Below, one piece after another: positions 1 to 7,787 of a stretch of DNA of 15,914 nucleotides. The translations under genes were made by a program, and so were the position numbers. The notes beneath the pieces were generated by a model. The model made no database searches and was not told where the DNA came from. It saw nothing but the letters and a program-made list of their open reading frames with translations. The stretch's first letter is position 1, and every line of letters begins with the position of its first letter. Source of the stretch: Oscillibacter sp. Its GTDB lineage: Bacteria; Bacillota; Clostridia; Oscillospirales; Oscillospiraceae. The stretch is taken from assembly GCA_009773995.1 (NCBI GenBank), contig VSMY01000063.1:1-15914 (forward strand). Direction: 5' to 3'.

Positions 1-1
1 G

Positions 2-3000
2 TGGAAACAATCCTCATTAAAAAACCATACGGCTTGTGAGGCAATTTTGCTTTTTGCCGACGACTGGTCGTGCTTCTCCGAGGAGTATCAGTATATCCTG
101 ATTTGTGGCAGCGCCATGCCGCAGCAGAAATTGATGAACGAGTATCTGTCTTACATTCCTTGGCGGGGCGTCGTGTCGCTGTCCACCAATCTTCACGAAC
201 CGCTTAACGCCGAGATCGGTTCCGTGAAGCATCTGCGCGCTTTGCAGTCCACGCAAAGCGAGGCCGAATGCACCGACACTATTCAGCACAGCGCCGTATG
301 GTGGCTCTATTCCAACGGCTACGACGACGACCCGGATACGCTGACGGATTCCTTCGCGCAGTGGAGGAACCGCAATCGCAGGTTCCTTCAATACACCGTT
401 CAGGAAATCTGTACCGCCGCCCCTCCCCAAGAGCTGATGATCATCATGGACTGCGGCAGCCTGGAGGGGGAAGGCGAGTGGAACAAGGTCCAGGCCCTGC
501 TGGAGTACTTCGATGAAAACGAGGACAGCGGGACTCAAGCCGCCGTGCTGAACGCGGAAAACCAGCGCAGCTTTGACCAGAACAGGCTGGCCAACCTGCG
601 GCTGCGCGCCTTCCCGTTGGGAATCGAGAGTCTGGCGGACTACGCCGCCTCTTACCTGAACGGCAGCCGCCGGGCGGGCGTCTGGCTCCCCCACAGGGAC
701 AAGAAAACGGGAATCCAGCTGGAGGAGGCGGACGAGCAGTACATTACTTCCTATGTGGATATTGTGGGTGACCATCTGCTGGACCCCAGCGTTCCCAGCC
801 GCGCCCTGCGGGCCTTCTACCGCGGGGAGCCCATCACCTGGGACGCCATTGACCGCGCGCTCCCGGTACTCCACCCCAGAACGGCGGCCCTGGCGGAGGA
901 AATCCGGCAAAGAATCGACGAAGAGAAATGGGGAAGGATCAAGGTGCCCCATACGCCGGGCGCCGGGGCCAGCGTGCTGACAAGAACCGTCTGCTGGCAA
1001 TTGCGAAAGTCCTGCCCGGTGGTACAGCTTCGCGAGGTCAATATGGATACGCTGGAATGCCTGCAGCGCGTTGCAGCCCTCTCCAGATGCCCCGTCCTGA
1101 TCTTGATGGACGGCGATTTCACAATCAGCGACGTTGAGGCTGTGGAGTCCAATATGCACTCCGGCATAGCCAGCAAGAAATACCTGATTCTCTACACCTA
1201 CCGCGTATACGGCGCCTCGGACGACATGCGCAAGCTCTCCGTGTTGGACGATCGGACTGCGGAGGACTTTGAGCGCCATTACGCTGAAGAGCTTAAGCAG
1301 TCTGAAATTTACCCGCTGGATGAAATCAGCACCCGGACGGCCAACTTGGGGGAACTGACGAGGACCCAAACCTTCCGGGAATTCCGCCTGCCTTTCTTCT
1401 ATGGCATGTACGCCTTTGAAGAGGATTTTGTCAGCGTATCGCATTACATCAACCAGGTCCTGGATTTCATGAACCGGGACGCCAAGTACTACAAGGCCAT
1501 CCGCTACCTGTCCCTGGTTACCTATTTCACCGGCACCAAGGGTCTGAGCTTTAAGATTCTTAAAAAGCTCTTATCCATGAACAGCAGCTCCCTGGCGGAG
1601 ATTCGGAAGACTCTGAACGCGGGCATTCCCAGCCTCGTGTACACCACGAACGCCTCCTACCGCATCTGCCATCCCGTCATCGCCTACCAGATTCTGCTGA
1701 AGACCTGCGGAGAGGGCACTGGGCACCTGTCGACTCTCAGTTTCTGCAAATTGTGCACAGAGTTCATCAAAGACATCCGGAAGCTGGACCGCTCGGACGA
1801 TCCGTCCGCCTATGTAAACCAGCTGGTTGCCGATCTCTTCACAAACCGGGAGGTTATTGATCACGAAGCCACCGCAAGGGATGCCTCTAGATCGAGCTTT
1901 TCCACTGCAATTCTGGCGCTGGGGCAATTCAATCTCCAAAAAGAGGTCTTTCAGTGCCTGGTGGAAAACTTCCCCAAAAACGCGCACTGCTTCCAACACT
2001 ACGGCCGGCTGCTGAGCGTCAACGAACCGCTGAATCTGATGCCGGCCAAACAGCAGTTTAATGAGGCCATCCAGCTGGATCCCGAAAGTCCCCTGCACTA
2101 CCATGCCCGGGGAACCATGTACCTGCGCTTTTGCCGTCAGAAGCTCCACTCCGACAGCCTTAAAACCCCGGAGGACATCTACAACGAGTGCAAAAGCGCT
2201 GTAGAGCTGGCCCTGCAAGACTTTTTCACCACCCTGGACTACGCCCGGTACACCCCCCTTTTCAACCGATCCTATCCCTACAGCTCCATTCTTCAAATCT
2301 GCACCATTGTTATCAAGCAGATCATCCGGCGCTATGACGAGCGGTATCCCGGAACAAAGTTCTGGGACAGCGGCACCGAGATCGCCCGCTGGTGCCATCA
2401 TCTGCTGTCCGTCGCCCGGCGGTACGCTATGAGAACGGAGATAGAACATCCCGAATTTGAGCAGAACCCCTACTACGCGCAGATGAAGCGGGACCTTACC
2501 GGCATCAAATTCAGCCTGCCGGAACTGGAAGCCCTCATTGAAAAGTCCCCCACCGAAAACGCCGATTTGAAAATAATTTACCTGAGCCGCCTGAACACCC
2601 GCCGGGAGGCATGGCGATTCAGAACCCAACAGGACCTGGCGACCATTACGGAGTACTGCGAGACGGTGACGCAAATCATCGGGCCGGATGGAGGCGTCCT
2701 CTGGAAGTGGTTTCAGGCGTATATCCGCATGGACAATTTCAGCTATGCCCACGCCCTGGGGTTCTTGGAAAATCTGCCCGGATTGGAAAACAGCGTCACC
2801 GTCAATTATCTGCTTCAAATTCTCTACTTCTGCCAGTTCTACGAGACGGCGAATCCGGACGACGCCGACAAGGCCCTGTTTTACCAGCGCCGGTGCAGAG
2901 AGCTGAGTCAGACCGCTATCAACGGGGACCACCGCCGCTCCTGCCGTCTCTTCCTGACCGCGCCGGGGACGGGAAGGGTTCCCCTGACGGATCTCCGGGA

Positions 3001-3220
3001 GGACGGAGCAAAACTCGAATGCACGGTTATCGACCAAGTGGCGAAGGAGCAAAGCGCGCGGATGACCCTAAAGCTGGACCCTCGTTTCAAGGCCGTCTTC
3101 GTGCCCATCTACAACCAGGAGGTCAAAACGCGGCAGGGCTTCGGCCTGCCCGTCAAGGCCGCCATCGGCTTCAGCTACAACGGCCTGTATGGCTTTGACT
3201 TGGAAATCGGTCATGATTAA
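2..3220 (+). CDS. SAMD9-like STAND NTPase with degenerate SIR2-like region, TPR and OB-like C-terminus (5' partial)
   Basis: The frame is open to the left edge, so the true start is probably outside. Residues below are numbered from an internal TTG at 47, which has only a weak GAGG before it. Around residues 38-50 the sequence IPWRGVVSLSTN resembles the W..VYTTNYD segment of SIR2-like domains, but the final Asp is lost. A second SIR2-like strand follows at PQELMIIMDC. Residues 302-309, HTPGAGAS, sit where a Walker A loop belongs, followed by W.LRKSCPVVQL. The P-loop lysine is replaced by Ala. VLILMDGD at 350-357 is a good Walker B. Helical repeats fill about 400-950, with TPR-like pairs near 642-700. 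The last 70 residues (988 on) are beta-rich and end in GFSYNGLYGFDLEI, like an OB-type domain. From memory, this order matches bacterial relatives of vertebrate SAMD9/SAMD9L, predicted STAND-type immune or apoptosis regulators. Likely role is defence or stress signalling (inference). Ligand and effector output are unknown. Confidence 0.72.
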   Translation, partial: WKQSSLKNHTACEAILLFADDWSCFSEEYQYILICGSAMPQQKLMNEYLSYIPWRGVVSLSTNLHEPLNAEIGSVKHLRALQSTQSEAECTDTIQHSAVWWLYSNGYDDDPDTLTDSFAQWRNRNRRFLQYTVQEICTAAPPQELMIIMDCGSLEGEGEWNKVQALLEYFDENEDSGTQAAVLNAENQRSFDQNRLANLRLRAFPLGIESLADYAASYLNGSRRAGVWLPHRDKKTGIQLEEADEQYITSYVDIVGDHLLDPSVPSRALRAFYRGEPITWDAIDRALPVLHPRTAALAEEIRQRIDEEKWGRIKVPHTPGAGASVLTRTVCWQLRKSCPVVQLREVNMDTLECLQRVAALSRCPVLILMDGDFTISDVEAVESNMHSGIASKKYLILYTYRVYGASDDMRKLSVLDDRTAEDFERHYAEELKQSEIYPLDEISTRTANLGELTRTQTFREFRLPFFYGMYAFEEDFVSVSHYINQVLDFMNRDAKYYKAIRYLSLVTYFTGTKGLSFKILKKLLSMNSSSLAEIRKTLNAGIPSLVYTTNASYRICHPVIAYQILLKTCGEGTGHLSTLSFCKLCTEFIKDIRKLDRSDDPSAYVNQLVADLFTNREVIDHEATARDASRSSFSTAILALGQFNLQKEVFQCLVENFPKNAHCFQHYGRLLSVNEPLNLMPAKQQFNEAIQLDPESPLHYHARGTMYLRFCRQKLHSDSLKTPEDIYNECKSAVELALQDFFTTLDYARYTPLFNRSYPYSSILQICTIVIKQIIRRYDERYPGTKFWDSGTEIARWCHHLLSVARRYAMRTEIEHPEFEQNPYYAQMKRDLTGIKFSLPELEALIEKSPTENADLKIIYLSRLNTRREAWRFRTQQDLATITEYCETVTQIIGPDGGVLWKWFQAYIRMDNFSYAHALGFLENLPGLENSVTVNYLLQILYFCQFYETANPDDADKALFYQRRCRELSQTAINGDHRRSCRLFLTAPGTGRVPLTDLREDGAKLECTVIDQVAKEQSARMTLKLDPRFKAVFVPIYNQEVKTRQGFGLPVKAAIGFSYNGLYGFDLEIGHD

Positions 3221-3275
3221 AGGAAAGGTCCTTCCCTCTTCGAACCGGCCTGCGAGGCTCGTTCAGCAACGAAAG

Positions 3276-3315
3276 AAGGCCGCATGGCGCGAAAGCGTCA
3301 TGCGGCCGCCTTTTT
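3276..3315 (+). terminator. Intrinsic terminator after the STAND gene
   Basis: Arms GGCCGCATG (3278-3286) and CATGCGGCC (3299-3307) pair perfectly. They are extended by a G-U pair and CGC/GCG around a GAAA tetraloop, and a TTTTT run follows. It lies 56 bases after the stop of the large + strand gene and ahead of the convergent DUF4062 gene. On the minus strand the downstream run is poorer (CTTTCTTTC), so it may act weakly in that direction too. Confidence 0.85.
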
Positions 3316-3362
3316 ACCACGCCTGCCGCGCTCCAAAGGCAAAGTAGCCCTTCTGCTTTTAA

Positions 3363-4292
3363 TTACGGCAGATTGTCTTCTAAGACATCCAGAAGAATCA
3401 TGCGCGTATACGCAGATTCTTTCAGTATCACCCCTCCGTCATACTTCGTATCCTCTTCCAATACACAGTACGCCAAGCGTCCCTTCAGCCTGGCTCTTCG
3501 GGACTCCTTGACGCTGTCAATCCAGTCGGCCATCTCCCCTTCGCCAAGCACCGAAATCGAACTGGAGTCTTTTCCATCAGGAGACTTCGCGGTGGCGTTG
3601 ATGTAGGAGACGTCACCAACCTGCAGTCCAAAGCCCCTGCACAGAGCTATCTTTACATACCCGGTTTGATTCGGAGTCAGCAGCATATCCAGCTCAATCT
3701 CTTGTCCATAGTATTTATAAGGCCGGCGCAAAAAGCCTCTCAGGATTTCGTAGTCGTCGCCCGCCGTATCGGGGGGCAGATTCCGTATGGAAGCCTCAAT
3801 CGCACGATCTTTCTTCAGTTCGTTCATCAAATCCTGGGTTACCTTTTTGCTAAGATCGGCGGGATTTGTGAACGTGCTAACCACATGCGCTTTCTTCAAG
3901 CGAGCTTTAAAAGCCTCTAACCTTTCCGCGTTCTCTCCCTTATCCACAAATTTAGGAGCAATCGGATGGTTTTCATCGAGTATGTAAATCAATACCGGAA
4001 TCCTATTTTTTACCGCCTCTTCATACTCCAGCTCCGTAAAGGATTTCCCGCTGTCCTCCTCCACGCTTCCGTAGCGCATGCCGATGAGCCCGATATAAAT
4101 CTTGCATTCGCGCACAGCCTGAAGGCATTTGTCCAAAGGTTTCTCAGGCGTTGAACCAAAAAATTCCATCCCCTTGATGGTCTGGTTCATATAAATGATG
4201 CTCCGTTCCACCTCATCCCGATAGGGCTTTAAATCCTCATAGGTGGACGATACAAATATGGGGACGTTCATACGCTCCTGAGTCGTGGCCAT
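3363..4292 (-). CDS. DUF4062 domain protein (TIR/SEFIR-like fold suspected)
   Basis: 309 residues. Residues about 9-110 carry the DUF4062 signature: VPIFVSSTYEDLKPYRDEV, GMEFFGS, then C-x-x-x-V followed by IYIGLIGMRYGS, SFTELEYEEA and IPVLIYI. In other proteins this module sits at the N-terminus of NACHT, WD40 or TPR signalling proteins, and it is thought to have a TIR-like Rossmann fold. Residues 111-175 are helical. About 180-305 form an unassigned beta-rich domain with runs such as GYVKIALCRGFGLQVGDVSY. No NTPase or membrane segment is present. The start at 4292 has GGGAGG 8 bases upstream. A second ATG seven codons in also has AGGAG before it. The gene is monocistronic with its own promoter, is convergent with the STAND gene, and looks richer in A and T than the PTS operon beside it. 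A link to the STAND protein is inferred only from adjacency. Enzymatic activity is unknown. Confidence 0.8.
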   Translation of the reverse strand: MATTQERMNVPIFVSSTYEDLKPYRDEVERSIIYMNQTIKGMEFFGSTPEKPLDKCLQAVRECKIYIGLIGMRYGSVEEDSGKSFTELEYEEAVKNRIPVLIYILDENHPIAPKFVDKGENAERLEAFKARLKKAHVVSTFTNPADLSKKVTQDLMNELKKDRAIEASIRNLPPDTAGDDYEILRGFLRRPYKYYGQEIELDMLLTPNQTGYVKIALCRGFGLQVGDVSYINATAKSPDGKDSSSISVLGEGEMADWIDSVKESRRARLKGRLAYCVLEEDTKYDGGVILKESAYTRMILLDVLEDNLP

Positions 4293-4403
4293 GGGGTTTC
4301 CCTCCCATTCTTTCGTTTTTGGCGTTCCTTACGCCGCCGCCGGTCGTAATTCTCCATGCGTTCTCACACGCAAACGCCGGCAGGGTGTCAACCGCTTGTC
4401 TAT

Positions 4404-4432
4404 AGTATACAACAGGCTCCCCTTCCTTTCAA
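4404..4432 (-). promoter_or_regulatory. Sigma-A promoter of the DUF4062 gene
   Basis: On the minus strand, -35 TTGAAA (4432-4427) and -10 TATACT (4409-4404) are separated by exactly 17 bases. Transcription would start near 4397, leaving a leader of about 105 bases before the ATG at 4292. Nothing clearly structured was seen in that leader. Confidence 0.75.
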
Positions 4433-4474
4433 CCAAATTTTACATTTTGTGTGAAAAATTACCGCCGCCGCGCA

Positions 4475-4510
4475 AGCAGCCGGAGAGGGGCATCCTCTCC
4501 GGCTGCTTTT
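4475..4510 (+). terminator. Hairpin terminator facing the end of the PTS gene
   Basis: A perfect 14-bp stem (AGCAGCCGGAGAGG, 4475-4488, with CCTCTCCGGCTGCT, 4494-4507) around a GGCAT loop is followed by TTTT on the + strand. On the minus strand, the direction of the PTS operon that ends at 4555, only TT then GCGCGG follows. It is therefore a poor intrinsic terminator for that operon unless the hairpin alone suffices. No + strand gene lies upstream of it. Confidence 0.7.
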
Positions 4511-4554
4511 ATTGGCCGGCAATCCGGTCCGGAAAGGCGGTTTTCCCGTTCCGG

Positions 4555-6687
4555 TTATCCCTTCACCTCCAGCAGGTCCGTTCCCGCTGTGATCGGTCCC
4601 TCCGCGATGGGGGCCACGCTTTGGTAATCCTCCGTGTTGCAGATAATCATGGGGGTGGTGAGGAGATAGCCCGCCGCGCGAATCGCCTCCATGTCGAAGG
4701 AGATCAGCAGGTCGCCCTTTTTCACCTTCTGCCCCACTTCCACGTGGGCCTCAAAGTGCTTCCCGCCCAGCTCCACGGTGTTGATGCCGATGTGGAGCAG
4801 GATTTCCACGCCGTCCTCCGTCACCAGGCCGACGGCGTGGTGGGTGTCGAAGAGATTGTCCACCTCGGCGTCCGCCGGGGCGTAGAGCTTGCCCTCGCCG
4901 GGCTCCACGGCCACGCCGTCTCCCAAGATGCAGTTGGAGAAGGCCTCGTCCTGAACCTCCGCCATGGGGACCACCGTGCCGCTCATGTGGGCCCCCAGCA
5001 CCGCGTCCCGCTTGGCGGGGGCGGCGGGCTTCCCGGCGGGAGCCGCAGGAGCGGGGACGGAAACCGCGTCCAAATGGTCCGCCTCGGGACTTTCCATAAA
5101 GTCCACCAGGTTGGACTTGATGACGGCCACCTGGGGCCCGTAGACCACCTGGACGCCGTTGCCCTTGTGGATGACACCGGAGGCCCCGGACTGCTTCAGC
5201 ATGGCGTCGGAGACCTTCTCCGGGTCGATGACCGTCACCCGGAGGCGGGTGGCGCAGCAGTCCACGTCGGAGAGGTTCGCCTTGCCGCCCAGGCCCTTGA
5301 GAATCAGGGCGGACACCGGATCGGACGCCCCCGCGGGAGAGGAGCCTTCGGGGCCCACGCCGGTCTTGGCCTTGAAGTCGGAGCGGGTAAAGAGCTTGGT
5401 CTCCTCGCCCTCGTCCTCCCGGCCGGGGGTCTTCAGGTCCATCTTGGTAATCATGAAGTAGAAGGTGAAGTAGTAGACCACAAAGTACACCGCGCCGACC
5501 ACCACTACCCAGATCCAGTGGGTCTTGGCGCTGCCCTGGAGAACGCCGAAGAGGGTCAGGTCGATGATGCCGCCGGAGAAGGTCATGCCCACGCCCACGT
5601 TGAAAATGTGCATCAGCATATAAGAGAGACCCGCGTAGACGCAGTGAACGGCGTACATAAGAGGGGCCACGAAGAGGAAGGTAAACTCCAGGGGCTCCGT
5701 GATGCCCGTCAGCATGGCGGTGAGGGCGGCGGAAATCAGCAGGCCGCCGGCCACCTTCCGTTTCTCCGGCTTAGCGGCTTTGTACATGGCCAGGGCCGCG
5801 CCGGGGAGGCCGAAGATCATGAAGGGGAACTTGCCCGCCATGAAGCGGGTGGCGGAAACGGAAAAGACTTCCGTGGACTTGGAGGCCAGCTCCGCAAAGA
5901 AGATGTTCTGTGCCCCCTGGATGGCGACGCCGTCCACGATGGCCGTGCCGCCCACGGCGGTCTGCCAGAAGGGCATATAGAAGACGTGGTGCAGGCCGAA
6001 GGGAATCAGGGCCCGCTCCAGGATGCCGTAAATCCAGGTGCCCGCATAGCCGGAGCGGATCACCAGGTCGCCCAGGGCGGCGATGCCCATCTGGACGATG
6101 GGCCAGACGTAGAACATGGCGATGCCCACCACCACGAAGACGGCGGTGCAGACGATGGGCACAAATCGGGTGCCGCCGAAGAAGGACAGCACCTGGGGCA
6201 GCTGAATCTTATAGAAGCGGTTGTGGAGGGCCGCCACGCCCAGGCCCACGATGATGCCGCCGAAGACGCCCATTTGCAGGGTGGTGATCCCTAAGGTGGA
6301 GGTGGTGGTGTTAGCCGCCATGGCCTCCACGCCGCCCCGGGCCGTAATCATAGCGGAAATGGCCGTGTTCATGACCAGGTACGCAATCGCGCCGGAGAGG
6401 GCCGCCACCTCCTTTTCCTTCTTCGCCATGCCGATGGCCACGCCCATGGCAAAGAGCAGGGCCAGGTTGTTGAAGACGGCGCTTCCGCACTGGTTGCAGA
6501 TGTCCAGAATCGTGTAGACGAGGCCGCCCTCATAGATGACCCCGGTGAGGCCGTAGGCCTCCAGCATGGTCTGGTTCGTGAACGAGCTGCCGATGCCCAG
6601 CAAAAGGCCCGCCACCGGCAGCAGGGCGATGGGCAGCATGAACGAGCGGCCCACCCGCTGCAAAACGCCGAAAATTTTGTCCTTCAT
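4555..6687 (-). CDS. PTS sugar permease EIICBA, glucose/maltose/GlcNAc family
   Basis: 710 residues, a single-chain phosphotransferase permease that imports and phosphorylates a sugar using phosphate from HPr. EIIC fills about 1-415, with many membrane helices, the GLHH segment at 231-234 and the family signature ITEPLEF at 329-335. EIIB lies at about 455-535, with phospho-cysteine C478 in CATRLR. An Ala/Pro-rich linker runs 541-560. EIIA (Crr type) lies at about 562-705, with phosphate-transfer His 632 in LLHIGINTV and partner His 617. All catalytic residues are intact and the length is full. The start has AAGGAGG 6-7 bases upstream. It is the last gene of an operon with the antiterminator gene and has its own RAT and terminator in front. 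Substrate cannot be fixed. Glucose is the default for the family, with N-acetylglucosamine or an alpha-glucoside possible. Confidence 0.93.
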   Translation of the reverse strand: MKDKIFGVLQRVGRSFMLPIALLPVAGLLLGIGSSFTNQTMLEAYGLTGVIYEGGLVYTILDICNQCGSAVFNNLALLFAMGVAIGMAKKEKEVAALSGAIAYLVMNTAISAMITARGGVEAMAANTTTSTLGITTLQMGVFGGIIVGLGVAALHNRFYKIQLPQVLSFFGGTRFVPIVCTAVFVVVGIAMFYVWPIVQMGIAALGDLVIRSGYAGTWIYGILERALIPFGLHHVFYMPFWQTAVGGTAIVDGVAIQGAQNIFFAELASKSTEVFSVSATRFMAGKFPFMIFGLPGAALAMYKAAKPEKRKVAGGLLISAALTAMLTGITEPLEFTFLFVAPLMYAVHCVYAGLSYMLMHIFNVGVGMTFSGGIIDLTLFGVLQGSAKTHWIWVVVVGAVYFVVYYFTFYFMITKMDLKTPGREDEGEETKLFTRSDFKAKTGVGPEGSSPAGASDPVSALILKGLGGKANLSDVDCCATRLRVTVIDPEKVSDAMLKQSGASGVIHKGNGVQVVYGPQVAVIKSNLVDFMESPEADHLDAVSVPAPAAPAGKPAAPAKRDAVLGAHMSGTVVPMAEVQDEAFSNCILGDGVAVEPGEGKLYAPADAEVDNLFDTHHAVGLVTEDGVEILLHIGINTVELGGKHFEAHVEVGQKVKKGDLLISFDMEAIRAAGYLLTTPMIICNTEDYQSVAPIAEGPITAGTDLLEVKG

Positions 6688-6720
6688 AAAACTTCCTCCT
6701 TGTCACACAGTATGGCTGAA

Positions 6721-6779
6721 ATTATAAAAACCCATACCGCACGGACCGGAAGGGGCTCCGGCCCGCGCCGCATGGGTTT
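6721..6779 (-). terminator. RAT-controlled terminator before the EIICBA gene
   Basis: On the minus strand AAACCCAT (6779-6772) pairs with ATGGGTTT (6735-6728). Inside it GGGCCGGA pairs with TCCGGTCC with one G-U, and TTTTTATAAT follows the hairpin. It lies between the antiterminator gene stop (6812) and the EIICBA start (6687). Its upstream arm overlaps the end of the RAT at 6774-6803, so folding of one excludes the other. Confidence 0.85.
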
Positions 6780-6803
6780 CGCCCGTTTGATTGGTCACGA
6801 TCC
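6774..6803 (-). promoter_or_regulatory. Second ribonucleic antiterminator (RAT) site
   Basis: Minus-strand RNA reads GGATCGTGACC at its 5' side and CGGGCGAAACCC at its 3' side, 30 bases in all. This matches the BglG/LicT RAT pattern (GGAT-GT-AC ... GGC-AAACC). Its last bases are the first arm of the terminator at 6721-6779. Binding of the antiterminator dimer should stabilise the RAT, prevent the terminator and let transcription enter the PTS gene. The call rests on pattern plus overlap, with no measured binding. Confidence 0.8.
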
Positions 6804-6811
6804 CGCGCTGT

Positions 6812-7654
6812 TCAGTTTTTTGCCAGGTTGATGCGCTTGAGGTGAATGGTCAGGTAGATGAGTTCCTCGTCTGAGACCTCTCGCCGGTAGGTGTTTTGGA
6901 TGTACTCCCCCACGCACTGGGCGCACTTGTAGTGCTGCTTGCAGCTGCGGACGATCATCTCCCGGAAGTCCGGGTCATAGTCCCCGGAGGGGCCCGGCGC
7001 GGCCTGAAAGAGCCGCTGGGCGAAGTAGCGCAGGTGGACCACAAAGCGGTTGAAGTCCAGGGACTCCCGGTCGAAGGTCCGCTGGTAGAAGTACTCCACC
7101 ACCTCCAGCGCCCCCTCGATGAGGCGGGTGATATCGTACATGACGCTCATGGAGGTGTTCAGCTCCGCATTGACGATGTGCAGGGCGATGAAGGCCGCCT
7201 CGCTGGGGTTCAGGTCCGCGTGGGTCTCCTCCCGGATGACCCGGAGACAGTGGCGGCCCAGGCGGTACTCGGCGGGGTAATAGCTCATGACGGCCCCCTC
7301 CAGGGGGTTGGTGAACTCCACGCCGTTTTCCTTCCGCTTGATGGCGAAGCTGATGTGGTCCGCCAGGGTAATGAGCAGGGACTCGTTCAGCGGAGCGTGA
7401 ATCTGGGTTTTAATATACTCAATCAGGTCCTGGGTGAGCCGCAGGTGCTCAATGGGAATCTGCGCGCACAGCTCCCGGAGCTTCCGCTGCTCTGCCTTGC
7501 CCTCCATGTGGTAGGTTTTTTCAAACAGCGCCGGGTCCACCCGTTCCCCAATTTTCCGCTGGAAGCCCAGGCCCTTGCCGGAAACAATCATTTCGCCGCC
7601 CCGGTCATCCACTACGCAGAGGAGGTTGTTATTGATGACTTTTTTAATCCGCAT
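6812..7654 (-). CDS. licT: LicT/BglG-family transcriptional antiterminator
   Basis: 280 residues. The N-terminal co-antiterminator RNA-binding domain (1-55) begins MRIKKVINNN, followed by GKGLGF. PRD1 is about 65-170 and PRD2 about 172-280. The four regulatory histidines sit where they do in Bacillus LicT: H100 (LADHI), H159 (ALHIVNAE), H207 (VVHLRYF) and H271 (TIHLKRI). The protein binds RAT hairpins in nascent mRNA when PRD phosphorylation by the PTS signals substrate. The start at 7654 is chosen because GGGAGG lies 6 bases upstream and the family begins with MRI/MKI. An in-frame ATG nine codons earlier sits in the terminator U-tract. It heads the operon with EIICBA and is flanked by two RAT/terminator units. 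Whether it is orthologous to licT, glcT or another paralogue is not settled. Confidence 0.92.
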   Translation of the reverse strand: MRIKKVINNNLLCVVDDRGGEMIVSGKGLGFQRKIGERVDPALFEKTYHMEGKAEQRKLRELCAQIPIEHLRLTQDLIEYIKTQIHAPLNESLLITLADHISFAIKRKENGVEFTNPLEGAVMSYYPAEYRLGRHCLRVIREETHADLNPSEAAFIALHIVNAELNTSMSVMYDITRLIEGALEVVEYFYQRTFDRESLDFNRFVVHLRYFAQRLFQAAPGPSGDYDPDFREMIVRSCKQHYKCAQCVGEYIQNTYRREVSDEELIYLTIHLKRINLAKN

Positions 7655-7667
7655 CTTCCGCCTCCCG

Positions 7668-7730
7668 AAAAAACAAACCAACTCCGTCCTCCCTTTCCTC
7701 CGTCATGCGGAGAAGACAGACAGAGTTGGT
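7668..7730 (-). terminator. RAT-controlled leader terminator before licT
   Basis: On the minus strand a 12-bp stem, ACCAACTCTGTC (7730-7719) with GACGGAGTTGGT (7688-7677), encloses a second CTCCG/CGGAG stem. It is followed by TTTGTTTTTT (to 7668). It shares GGT/ACC with the RAT at 7728-7756, the standard mutually exclusive arrangement. Confidence 0.9.
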
Positions 7731-7756
7731 CAAGCCCGGCAAACCGGTAACATTCC
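7728..7756 (-). promoter_or_regulatory. First ribonucleic antiterminator (RAT) site
   Basis: The 29-base minus-strand element begins GGAATGTTACCGG and ends CCGGGCTTGACC, matching the LicT-type RAT outline. It starts about 25 bases after the predicted transcription start and overlaps the first arm of the following terminator. The antiterminator should therefore control its own synthesis. Confidence 0.85.
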
Positions 7757-7787
7757 AACGCTAATTCCTATTTGTGCTGACCTGTTC

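Noticed and set aside
17..3052. Long open frames on the minus strand (17-1444 and 1571-3052) opposite the STAND gene
   Set aside because: Their translations show no family signature, and they mirror the GC-biased third positions of the real + strand gene, which has clear motifs throughout.
4285..6294. 669-codon + strand open frame opposite the PTS gene
   Set aside because: The translation is His/Gly/Asp-rich low-complexity text typical of an antisense shadow, while the minus strand encodes an intact EIICBA.
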